A stretch of 8,344 bases of DNA, taken from NCBI GenBank assembly GCA_009916335.1, contig SAAR01000151.1:1-8344 (forward strand), given 5' to 3'. The position numbers were made by a program, and so were the translations under genes. The notes below the pieces were generated by a model. The model was not told the DNA's origin. It did no database searches and was given only the letters and a program-made list of their open reading frames with translations. The DNA is from Erysipelotrichia bacterium (GTDB lineage Bacteria > Bacillota_I > Bacilli_A > Erysipelotrichales > Erysipelotrichaceae). Of the stretch, positions 1 to 6,757 are shown one piece after another. Every line of letters begins with the position of its first letter. The first letter of the stretch is position 1.

Positions 1-487
<487 letters not shown>

Positions 488-490
488 AAA

Positions 491-508
491 TTTCCCGTTT
501 TCCCAACA
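491..508 (+). promoter_or_regulatory. Rgg-box-like operator upstream of shp
   Basis: TTTCCCGTTTTCCCAAC contains two TTTCCC units eight bases apart (491-496 and 499-504). It resembles the conserved Rgg box that I recall from streptococcal shp2/shp3 promoters, where activator and repressor Rgg proteins compete. It lies roughly 27-44 bp upstream of the proposed shp -10, just upstream of where a -35 would be, which fits an activator site at a promoter with a poor -35. On the other strand it sits directly before the rgg start codon, where GGGAAA may also serve as the rgg ribosome binding site. Similarity is judged from memory, not by alignment. Confidence 0.65.
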
Positions 509-511
509 AAA

Positions 512-540
512 AATAACTCAGTTTTTATTTATTATACAAT
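512..540 (+). promoter_or_regulatory. Proposed shp promoter (weak -35, TACAAT -10)
   Basis: TACAAT at 535-540 is a good -10, placing transcription start near 547 and leaving about a 20-nt leader before the shp ATG at 568. The matching -35 position (512-517, AATAAC) is far from TTGACA, consistent with dependence on an Rgg activator bound at the adjacent box. A purine-rich GAAAAGAAG at 552-560 is a weak ribosome binding site about seven bases before the ATG. Confidence 0.5.
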
Positions 541-553
541 AAATAAAAACTGA
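518..553. repeat. Perfect 16-bp inverted repeat over the divergent promoters
   Basis: TCAGTTTTTATTTATT (518-533) is exactly complementary to AATAAATAAAAACTGA (538-553), separated by the four bases ATAC. The centre contains both proposed -10 elements. With predicted starts near 547 and 524, neither transcript would carry the full hairpin, so a DNA-level role (operator dyad or cruciform) or termination of read-through is more likely than an RNA switch. The pairing is read directly; the role is inference. Confidence 0.8.
531..536 (-). promoter_or_regulatory. Proposed rgg -10 element
   Basis: The minus strand reads TATAAT here, a perfect -10, giving an rgg transcript start near 524 and about a 37-nt leader before the ATG at 487. 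It overlaps the shp -10 (535-540) on the opposite strand, so RNA polymerase could hardly occupy both promoters at once. No good -35 was found for it. Confidence 0.45.
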
Positions 554-567
554 AAAGAAGTCTTAGT

Positions 568-639
568 ATGAAGAAAATTTCAAAATTTTTGCCAATTTTG
601 ATTTTAGTGATGGACATTATTATTATCGTCGGCGGATAA
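568..639 (+). CDS. shp: SHP short hydrophobic peptide pheromone precursor, 23 aa
   Basis: The 23-codon ORF begins MKKISKFLPILIL and ends VMDIIIIVGG followed by TAA. It has a Lys-rich N-terminus, a hydrophobic core and an acidic residue at position 16 just before the C-terminal octapeptide DIIIIVGG. This is the layout of streptococcal SHP2/SHP3 precursors, which are secreted and processed (Eep and the PptAB exporter in studied species), re-imported by the oligopeptide permease Opp/Ami, and bound by cytoplasmic Rgg. From memory it is nearly identical to S. pyogenes SHP3. It is divergent from rgg and preceded by an Rgg-box-like element, and it is shorter than most gene-calling cut-offs. The mature form is probably DIIIIVGG or a slightly longer or shorter variant. 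No other function is plausible. Confidence 0.92.
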   Translation: MKKISKFLPILILVMDIIIIVGG

Positions 640-644
640 AATGA

Positions 645-660
645 TTAGGTGTACACCTAA
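645..660. repeat. Perfect 16-bp palindrome after shp
   Basis: TTAGGTGTACACCTAA is fully self-complementary with no spacer. It starts five bases after the shp stop codon and abuts the terminator-like hairpin at 661. It may be an operator for a dimeric regulator, or the upstream part of the 3' structure of the shp transcript. Symmetry is certain; function is unknown. Confidence 0.7.
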
Positions 661-689
661 GTCTTTAGATACTCTAAAGGCTTTTATTT
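661..689 (+). terminator. Terminator-like hairpin downstream of shp
   Basis: CTTTAGA (663-669) pairs exactly with TCTAAAG (673-679) around a TAC loop, extended by a T-G and a G-C pair (661-662 with 680-681), and is followed by TTTTATTT. This is a modest rho-independent terminator. It could end the shp transcript or attenuate read-through from shp into the operon that starts at 926. Confidence 0.6.
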
Positions 690-834
690 AAATGTGAAGT
701 AATAGATTTGTTCGATTACTCAACGAGTGAGTATTAAAACAGTTTTATGAAAGATTATTGTCTTCAAATGGGGTATATGAGCAAATCAATTAGTTATTGC
801 TAAACTTTACCAAGCAGGAGAAAGGAAAATACGA

Positions 835-851
835 AGCAACGAATTGTTGCT
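835..851. repeat. Short dyad upstream of the operon promoter
   Basis: AGCAAC (835-840) is complementary to GTTGCT (846-851) around GAATT. It ends about ten bases upstream of the proposed -35 at 861. A binding site for a dimeric XRE regulator is possible, for example the first product of the operon itself. No U-tract follows, so it is not a terminator. Confidence 0.35.
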
Positions 852-860
852 CAAAATTTC

Positions 861-889
861 TTGATTAATATGGTAATATGGCTTAAAAT
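861..889 (+). promoter_or_regulatory. Proposed promoter of the biosynthetic operon
   Basis: TTGATT (861-866) and TAAAAT (884-889) are separated by 17 bp, each close to the -35 and -10 consensus. Transcription would start near 896, about 30 nt before the ATG at 926. The spacer carries TAATATGG twice in tandem (866-873, 874-881), and TAATAT recurs at 895-900, two helical turns from the second copy. These are candidate operator units. A purine-rich AAAAGGGAAG at about 902-911 is the likely ribosome binding site, slightly far from the start codon. Confidence 0.5.
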
Positions 890-925
890 TATCGTAATAT
901 CAAAAGGGAAGAAATAAAGAACAAT

Positions 926-2500
926 ATGATTGGAAAATTTTTAAAACATCGAAGAGAAGCTAAAGGACTTACACAAGACTATATAGCCAATAGTTTGAAT
1001 GTAAGTAGACAAGCTGTATCTAATTGGGAGAATGAAGTTAGAGAAATTAATATTAGGGATTTAATTGCTTATTCAAAGTTATTGGAAGTTTCATTTGAGG
1101 ATTTGGAGGTTCATATAAATCATTTTGCTAGGATAGGTGAACCGACTAAGATAAAATCGGATGTTAGAACATTACCAGAACATTTTGATTATAAATTGAG
1201 AAAAACTGTTAAGAATTCTAAAAGTAAAAAGCGTATCAAAATTGAGGGAGATAAGGTTATTGGAGTTCATTTACTTTTGACTAGTTTATTCTTTGAGAAT
1301 CAGGAATTAGTAATAAAAAATTGTCCGACTGCTTTAGATTTTTTAAATATTCTTTATGAGTTTGGCAATAATGGATGGGTTGATACACAAATAGATAAAG
1401 ATACAGTGATGCTAACAACTCAAAAAATCCCTTATGATATTACAACATTAAATAGAGTTAGTAGAGCCAGTATAGGAATAATTTCAGCCTTGACTTATAA
1501 AAACCATAAATTATTATTTACTTTTCCTGGAGGAGATGATTTTTGTGTCAGACCAATAAATTTACATCTGGATATCCTTTCAACAATAGCAAAATTTCAA
1601 CATGATATTGTTGCCAATACTTTTTATTCTGAAAGAACTGATTTACTTAATAAAAATATTGTACTAAACTGCTATGCTATGGGAAGTAAAAGTGTTGGAG
1701 CATTTTTTAATGCTATTAGCTTAGCATATGTGTATCCAAATGAGATTATTATTAATGGTATATCGCCAGATCCAACAATATCATATTTAATAAAATTATT
1801 AGAAAGGTCAAGTAATAGGAAAGTTTGTTATCTTACACCAGATAAAATTAGCATTTCAAAAGTGGCTTCAATAGAAATAATTGATTCAGAAGTAGTATTG
1901 CCTCCAGATATGAGTGTACTTGTATCTTATGTATTATTATTGTGGAATAACTTAGAGGATGTTGTCTTTGAAAATGTTTTAAGAAATGATATTCCAGAAA
2001 GTTATTACTACTTTTTTCAAAAGCTAGGATTAAGTATTATAGAAAATGGAAATTCTATCTCATTTAGGAAACAGGAGAATATTGATACAGAGTTTTTTGA
2101 ATTTTTACGATTAGGAGCAGCACCATTTATTACAACTGATTTAGGCCCAATCGTTTCTGAATTTTTAGCTTCACAAAACATTTCATCGATACTATTTGAT
2201 GAAGTTTTTATTAGTAGGTTTAGTCACGTTTCTGAATTGAGTAGACTTGGGATAAATTTAAAAGTTCTAGATAATGGTGCATTAAAAACATTATCTAGAA
2301 CTCAGATAGTCGAATTGAAAGAAAAACATTTTGATTTAAAGGATATTCGTGCAGGAATGGCCATTTTAATGGGAATAAATCAAAACGGTCTATCGTCAGT
2401 GAAATTACATAAATTCGATCAAGTTTTGCGAGGATTTGGTAATGTCAAGGAAGTTTTAGAAATACTTGGATATGAAGGATATATTTATGGAGAAACTTAA
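926..2500 (+). CDS. XRE helix-turn-helix / MurA-like enolpyruvyl-transferase fusion protein
   Basis: Residues 1-60 form an XRE/Cro-type HTH (RREAKGLTQDYIANSLNVSR, then QAVSNWENE). From about residue 103 to the end the protein follows MurA (UDP-GlcNAc enolpyruvyl transferase). Recognisable blocks are RASIGIISAL (180-189), FPGGDDFCVRPINLHL (200-215), TTDLGP (403-408), FDEVFISRFSHVSELSRLG (424-442) and KDIRAGMAILMG (472-483). Asp204 occupies the place of the catalytic Cys115 of E. coli MurA; Asp there occurs naturally in active, fosfomycin-insensitive MurAs. Equivalents of Lys22 (K110), Arg91 (R180), Arg120 (R209), Asp305 (D405), Arg331 (R431) and Arg397 (R475) appear kept, while Asn23 is replaced by Val111. 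Housekeeping MurA has no HTH. First gene of the operon, overlapping the next by 14 nt. It could be an enzyme that regulates its own operon, or a catalytically dead ligand-sensing regulator. The fold assignment is firm, the activity open. Confidence 0.85.
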   Translation: MIGKFLKHRREAKGLTQDYIANSLNVSRQAVSNWENEVREINIRDLIAYSKLLEVSFEDLEVHINHFARIGEPTKIKSDVRTLPEHFDYKLRKTVKNSKSKKRIKIEGDKVIGVHLLLTSLFFENQELVIKNCPTALDFLNILYEFGNNGWVDTQIDKDTVMLTTQKIPYDITTLNRVSRASIGIISALTYKNHKLLFTFPGGDDFCVRPINLHLDILSTIAKFQHDIVANTFYSERTDLLNKNIVLNCYAMGSKSVGAFFNAISLAYVYPNEIIINGISPDPTISYLIKLLERSSNRKVCYLTPDKISISKVASIEIIDSEVVLPPDMSVLVSYVLLLWNNLEDVVFENVLRNDIPESYYYFFQKLGLSIIENGNSISFRKQENIDTEFFEFLRLGAAPFITTDLGPIVSEFLASQNISSILFDEVFISRFSHVSELSRLGINLKVLDNGALKTLSRTQIVELKEKHFDLKDIRAGMAILMGINQNGLSSVKLHKFDQVLRGFGNVKEVLEILGYEGYIYGET

Positions 2501-3371
2501 TTTTTATTCATATAGTAACTCTGAACAATTTTTAAAGAAAAAGTTTCAAACGGTTTGCCTTTTGGGGGCATGCACAGCTAAAAATTTAGCATTAGGGATA
2601 GAGTATTTTTCTAATAACAGTCTCAAGGCATATGCACCATATGAAACAGTGTTTAATCTCCCTTCGATGTTAAATGATTTAGAGATAGTAAGTAAAAAAT
2701 TGGATCATAAAATAATAATAAATTCTGAACTAGAAGAGTTTTCAGATAAAATTAGGTTTTGGAATCACTCTAAAGATATAGAGAAAATTATTTTAGAAAA
2801 TAAGCGTATCGACAGTTGTATTACTGAGGGCATTAAAAATAGTGATTTAGTTATTGTTGCTTTAGGTTCCGTTGAAATGTGGAAATATTCTAATCAGGTG
2901 ATGAGTAGATTACCTAAAAATCAATTCTATAATTCTGAGATAGAGAATATTTACTTGAATGCTACTGATGCACAGATAATAATGCAACAGATAATAAATT
3001 GTATAAAGGTAATTAATCCAACGATTACTATACAATTTTCTATTCCATATGTACTTTTGAAAGCCTCCGAGAGATTCTCAAATTTACATTTATCCACAAT
3101 GGAAAATTACAGAATTTTAAAGAATGCTATAGTAAGTTTTGGAGAAGAATACTATTTTCCGGAGTATGAATTGTTTAAATTTTACTTAGAAAAAAATAGT
3201 AGAGATTTCCAAATAGACAATAGACATCCTTCTGTTAAATTAATTTCTAATGTTACGAAACATATTGTCTCAGAGCTAGGTAAAAGTGATTTTCAAAAAT
3301 TGTCAAAAGATAGATTTTCTATCAATAAAGTAAATAAAACAGGAAAGACTTATGGAAAAGAATATTTATAA
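2487..3371 (+). CDS. GSCFA-family (SGNH-like) protein, putative hydrolase or acyltransferase
   Basis: The 294-aa product resembles the GSCFA family, a branch of the SGNH/GDSL-like fold. The N-terminal signature is LLGACTAKNL (25-34), where Ala28 replaces the Ser of GSCFA and Cys29 is kept. Further family blocks are YETVFNLPS (52-60), SDLVIVALGSVEMW (119-132), INPTITIQFSIP (176-187), YYFPEYEL (222-229) and DNRHPS (244-249), the last supplying the Asp and His expected in the active site. If GSC aligns with the GDS block of SGNH enzymes, Cys29 is at the nucleophile position; this is inference. No signal peptide or membrane segment, so cytoplasmic. The start is set at ATG 2487 because AAGGA (2475-2479) sits seven bases upstream; a TTG at 2466 and an ATG at 2472 are also in frame but less well placed. 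It overlaps the preceding gene by 14 nt and the next by 20 nt. Substrate unknown; acyl transfer or hydrolysis on the cluster's product is plausible. Confidence 0.75.
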   Translation: MEKLNFYSYSNSEQFLKKKFQTVCLLGACTAKNLALGIEYFSNNSLKAYAPYETVFNLPSMLNDLEIVSKKLDHKIIINSELEEFSDKIRFWNHSKDIEKIILENKRIDSCITEGIKNSDLVIVALGSVEMWKYSNQVMSRLPKNQFYNSEIENIYLNATDAQIIMQQIINCIKVINPTITIQFSIPYVLLKASERFSNLHLSTMENYRILKNAIVSFGEEYYFPEYELFKFYLEKNSRDFQIDNRHPSVKLISNVTKHIVSELGKSDFQKLSKDRFSINKVNKTGKTYGKEYL

Positions 3372-4440
3372 TTGGGAACAATTGTTTAACACAACCCTAA
3401 AAATGCTCCCTTCATCAGAGTTAGTTCGAAACGATGGGAATCTTTTTACATTTTCACCTATTCAGGATGAAATTAGACATTTTGAGAATAGTACGAAAGG
3501 GATATTTTATAAGGAACAAAGTTGCTTTAGACATGTTTATCCTGCAAACTTAATCAACCCTTTATCTACACCTTTTCAGAAATTAATTAGTTTTTTTTCA
3601 TTTGAAGATACAGATTATACGAAGTTTATTAGTACTATCATTACTGGATTGCTAAATGAAAAGATTAATCTTAATGATATCTATCTTATAGTTCCAGATA
3701 TAGAATGTATACAGGAAAATCTTACCCTAATCACAAACAACTTAATTAAAATAAATCCGAATAGATTGAAATGTAAACTGCCTTTGAATGGAAATCACTA
3801 TTACATCAAACTATGCGTAAAATATAAAGATGGATTGGTAACCTTAATGAATTTTGTTTTAGTAGATTACAAATCCGGAAGCAATTTATCAAAAATCGAC
3901 AGTGTATTGTTTCCGTTAAGATTAGATATGATTAAAGAACAAGTGAAGTCTATATTTGAAACGAGTGACTATCAAGAATGCTATAATAGTATATATTCAA
4001 TCACAAATAATCATGAGGTAACACATTTTATAGTGGGTCAGTTGCTATCTATATCAAAATTACTATTAGAAGTTAAAAAATTAAGTCATCACAAGCATGG
4101 ATATGCTATAAAAAAATTAGCAAGAGAGTTTTTCTTAGAGTGTGATTATAATAATTTATCAGTTACATTAATTTTATCTTGTTTTCCTGATGTTGAGGAA
4201 ATGCTCGAATCTATGTATTTAAAGTATTCAGCTACTATGAAAAATACAATACATAAAATTCGTAAAAGCAAAAAAAAGATTGACGCAAAATATGCCCATG
4301 AAACACTTGGTATCCCATATAAACTCTATCAGTTGGAAATTGATCCTACTTATAAAATTGATGATTTACCAAATAATTTTGCATATTACAGAGACGATAC
4401 AAGAAATATCCATACTAATCCATTAGAAAGTTATAAATGA
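3352..4440 (+). CDS. Shortened alanyl-tRNA-synthetase-like protein (class II core plus helical domain)
   Basis: The 362-aa product shows a diverged AlaRS pattern along its length. LPSSELV (19-25) with LFTFSPIQDEIRHF (31-44) matches the PSSPLVP...LLFTNAGMNQF region; EQSCFRH (55-61) gives the motif 2 Arg (R60); FFSFEDTDYTKF (81-92) matches NFSFGDYFK; MNFVLVDYK (166-174) matches NLVFMQYNR; and KIDSVLFPLRLD (181-192) stands where NIDTGMGLERL carries motif 3, keeping R190 but losing the glycines. HKHGYAIKKLARE (247-259) and LGIPYKLYQLEI (319-330) align with the helical tRNA-acceptor region. The editing and C-Ala domains of full AlaRS (about 870 aa) are absent. It may charge tRNA or a small acceptor with an amino acid, or make an aminoacyl adenylate; the altered motifs also allow a non-catalytic role. 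AGGAAAG (3341-3347) precedes the start, and it overlaps the preceding gene by 20 nt and the next by 4 nt. Similarity was recognised by eye and needs a profile search. Confidence 0.7.
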   Translation: MEKNIYNWEQLFNTTLKMLPSSELVRNDGNLFTFSPIQDEIRHFENSTKGIFYKEQSCFRHVYPANLINPLSTPFQKLISFFSFEDTDYTKFISTIITGLLNEKINLNDIYLIVPDIECIQENLTLITNNLIKINPNRLKCKLPLNGNHYYIKLCVKYKDGLVTLMNFVLVDYKSGSNLSKIDSVLFPLRLDMIKEQVKSIFETSDYQECYNSIYSITNNHEVTHFIVGQLLSISKLLLEVKKLSHHKHGYAIKKLAREFFLECDYNNLSVTLILSCFPDVEEMLESMYLKYSATMKNTIHKIRKSKKKIDAKYAHETLGIPYKLYQLEIDPTYKIDDLPNNFAYYRDDTRNIHTNPLESYK

Positions 4441-5645
4441 TGAAAAAAATTTTGATTTTACATCCATATAGAGAGTCTTACACAAATATTTTAAGTTGTT
4501 TGTCCGAGATTCACCAGTATACAATACTTATTGATGAATCAAAGAAAGAGTCTTTTTCAAACTCAAGTTTAAAGAATATCGAAATAGCAGCTGTTAATAA
4601 CTATCAAATTAATTGCAGGACAAAAGCAGAAGAGCTATTGAGTAATAATCATTTTGCTGCAATCATTGCCTTAGATGAGTTCGATGTTATGTTGGCGGCA
4701 GAATTAAGAGAAAAATATCAAATTGATGGGCAAAACTTAGCCGAAGCAGTTGTTTTTCGTGATAAAAATATGATGACGAAAAGAGTTAAAGAATTGGGAT
4801 TTAGAATACCAGAGTCTCAAGAAGTAACAAAATTTTCGGAATTTAAGGCATTTTTAAACAAGTATAATGATATTATTGTAAAACCTTTAAGTGGTGCAGG
4901 ATCCGTAGATACTTTTCGTGTTCAACATACTGATGATATAACAGAATTAGATTCAAAATTATTCGGAAAAGAAGAGAAATTTCTTGTCCAGGAATATATT
5001 GATAAGGATATCTATCATATTGATGGCTTTGTTAGTCATGGTGAAGTTATTTATTGTGAACCATCAAAATATCTTTACAACCCATTGTTAATCAAAAAAG
5101 GCATTTCTGCAGCTGCGATTTCTTTAGATAGGGATAGTATTGATTCTCAAAAATTGGTTGATTATGCAACCTCCTTATCAATGAAACTTTATCCTAGAGG
5201 AACTTTTTTATTTCACCTGGAGGTTTTCTATGATTTAACGGATATTATCTTCCTTGAAATTGCTTGTCGAGTTGGAGGAGCTCGTATAAGACAAAATCTA
5301 GAATATAAATTTGGTTATAGCCCGTATAAATTACTGATTGATAGTATTAGTGGACTACAGTTACCTGAACTTCCTGAGAAATATCCAAACACGGCATGGC
5401 TTTTGACTGCTAAAAGAGATGGGAGAATAATTGAATTACCCAATATAACTGAGGCGATAAAACAAGAATTTTCGATTTTTGATTATATTGAGTATGTAAA
5501 AATTGGTCAGCAAGTAAATAGTGCCTTTCATAGTGCAGACGCCGTTATTGGGTTATCTCTAAGTGGTGAAAATTTTAAAGAGACAGAGAAAGCTCTTTTA
5601 TCAGCTGAAAAATGGCTACTGAAACATACGAGGTATGACTTATGA
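4437..5645 (+). CDS. ATP-grasp ligase, first copy
   Basis: The 402-aa product has an ATP-grasp layout: an N-terminal Rossmann-like part (about 1-100), then VFRDKNMMTKRVKELGFRIP (106-125), IIVKPLSGAGS (146-156) with nucleotide-binding Lys149 and the glycine-rich loop, the hinge strand FLVQEYI (182-188), HLEVF (260-264) and FLEIACRVGGAR (272-283) with metal-binding Glu262 and Glu274 and Arg278. Such enzymes join a carboxylate, via an acyl phosphate, to an amine or other nucleophile at the cost of ATP. The overall form resembles the carbamoyl-phosphate-synthase-like/BacD-type amino-acid ligases used for dipeptides and other small metabolites. Cytoplasmic, no membrane segment. The start overlaps the upstream stop as ATGA; a second ATG follows at 4440. 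Immediately followed by a second ATP-grasp gene, suggesting two successive ligations. All key residues look intact; the substrate cannot be told. Confidence 0.85.
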   Translation: MMKKILILHPYRESYTNILSCLSEIHQYTILIDESKKESFSNSSLKNIEIAAVNNYQINCRTKAEELLSNNHFAAIIALDEFDVMLAAELREKYQIDGQNLAEAVVFRDKNMMTKRVKELGFRIPESQEVTKFSEFKAFLNKYNDIIVKPLSGAGSVDTFRVQHTDDITELDSKLFGKEEKFLVQEYIDKDIYHIDGFVSHGEVIYCEPSKYLYNPLLIKKGISAAAISLDRDSIDSQKLVDYATSLSMKLYPRGTFLFHLEVFYDLTDIIFLEIACRVGGARIRQNLEYKFGYSPYKLLIDSISGLQLPELPEKYPNTAWLLTAKRDGRIIELPNITEAIKQEFSIFDYIEYVKIGQQVNSAFHSADAVIGLSLSGENFKETEKALLSAEKWLLKHTRYDL

Positions 5646-6757
5646 AGTACTTTATTTATAGATACAATCCTACTGGTATAGGAATTAAACCAAATAAAAA
5701 TTTATCAATTATTTGCCCTGAGCATTTAAAGAATACCTACTTTGAACTATCCTTTTCTGAGGAAAGTATATTTACTATTGATAACTTTGATTTACCAGAT
5801 TTAATGATGTTTTTTTATAGACGAGATCATATTTCAGATATTTTTACACTTGATGAAGGTCTAATGCATATTGTCGGTATTTTAAAATCTGTCTTTACTG
5901 ATGAAAAAGATGCTTGGAAAGTTAATCTAGCCTATAAAGATAAAAAAATGATGCGACAAATTTTGGAAGGTAAAGTACTGCAACCCGAGTTACTCAATCC
6001 TAATGAAACTTTACCGAAAGAATTTATGATTAAACCTCGTAGTGAAGCATCTGGAAAAGGAGTTTCGAATGTCTCTAAGGTGCCAGACTATTACAACAGT
6101 AAAGATTATTTACTTGAAACGACTGAAGTGTTTGATACGATGTTTACTTGTGATGGTGTTGCTGTCAATGGGAAAATAATTTATTTCTTTACGCATGAGT
6201 ATGTTGGAAATGTTTTGGATATAAAGAAAAAATTCTATAATATTATCAAAACAAATTCTAAATACAATGATGATACGTTCATAAATAGATTGCAAGAGGA
6301 GACCCAGAAAGTAATATCTCTTTTAGGAATTGAAGAGGTGGTTCCATTTCATGCGGAATTTTTCTATCATTCTGCAGCTGATCGATTAAGTTTTTGTGAA
6401 ATTGGGAAACGTTTTGGTGGTGGTAATATTCCCCTATTGATAAAACAGGCTTTTCAATTTGATATTCTTGAAGCTTATTGGCAATTAAAAAGTAATGGTT
6501 CCTATTATGCAGAGTATATAAGTCAACCGAAGCGTTATGCTTCAACAATAGCTATTTTTCAAAACGGAAAGAAACAGTATCCACCAACCTTACCAGTAGA
6601 ATTTGACTACTTTAGAGAATATCCTGAAAAATCAGATCAAAAGGCAACTTCCTTAGAAGATTTAAGATATCTAGTTTCCTTCTCGGCAGATTCTTCAGCA
6701 GAATTTGAATATATTTTTGATAAAGTGAAAGGGTACCTATATGGGCAAGGAAACTAA
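5642..6757 (+). CDS. ATP-grasp ligase, second copy, divergent
   Basis: The 371-aa product is a second ATP-grasp enzyme, not a simple duplicate of its neighbour. FMIKPRSEASGKGVSNV (128-144) carries the ATP-binding Lys131 and the SGKG loop, YLLET (156-160) the hinge, FHAEFFY (236-242) Glu239, and FCEIGKRFGGGNIP (251-264) Glu253 and Arg257. The pre-domain (1-100) differs from that of the upstream enzyme and includes FFYRRDHISD (57-66). It probably forms an amide or ester bond with ATP on an intermediate of the same pathway. Cytoplasmic. The start overlaps the upstream stop as ATGA, with CGAGG (5629-5633) as ribosome binding site. The end overlaps the exporter gene by 17 nt. The catalytic set looks complete; the substrate is unknown. 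Confidence 0.8.
   Translation: MKYFIYRYNPTGIGIKPNKNLSIICPEHLKNTYFELSFSEESIFTIDNFDLPDLMMFFYRRDHISDIFTLDEGLMHIVGILKSVFTDEKDAWKVNLAYKDKKMMRQILEGKVLQPELLNPNETLPKEFMIKPRSEASGKGVSNVSKVPDYYNSKDYLLETTEVFDTMFTCDGVAVNGKIIYFFTHEYVGNVLDIKKKFYNIIKTNSKYNDDTFINRLQEETQKVISLLGIEEVVPFHAEFFYHSAADRLSFCEIGKRFGGGNIPLLIKQAFQFDILEAYWQLKSNGSYYAEYISQPKRYASTIAIFQNGKKQYPPTLPVEFDYFREYPEKSDQKATSLEDLRYLVSFSADSSAEFEYIFDKVKGYLYGQGN

Noticed and set aside
747..803. 18-codon ORF starting MKDYCLQMGY between shp and the operon
   Set aside because: No ribosome binding site, no pheromone or precursor-peptide character, and a chance ORF of this size is expected.
2466..2486. TTG start at 2466 for the GSCFA-family gene
   Set aside because: ATG at 2487 has AAGGA seven bases upstream and gives a natural N-terminus; the extra seven residues have no support.
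926..2500. Housekeeping murA or aroA
   Set aside because: The N-terminal HTH, the Cys-to-Asp and Asn-to-Val changes and the operon setting argue against a housekeeping wall-synthesis gene.
3352..4440. Housekeeping alanyl-tRNA synthetase fragment or pseudogene
   Set aside because: It is an uninterrupted ORF with its own ribosome binding site and coupled neighbours, and motif 3 is diverged rather than cut, so it looks like a dedicated paralogue.
6110..6548. Two minus-strand ORFs (6110-6295 and 6279-6548)
   Set aside because: Both lie antisense inside the second ATP-grasp gene, whose plus-strand frame has clear family motifs; their products show no recognisable domain.
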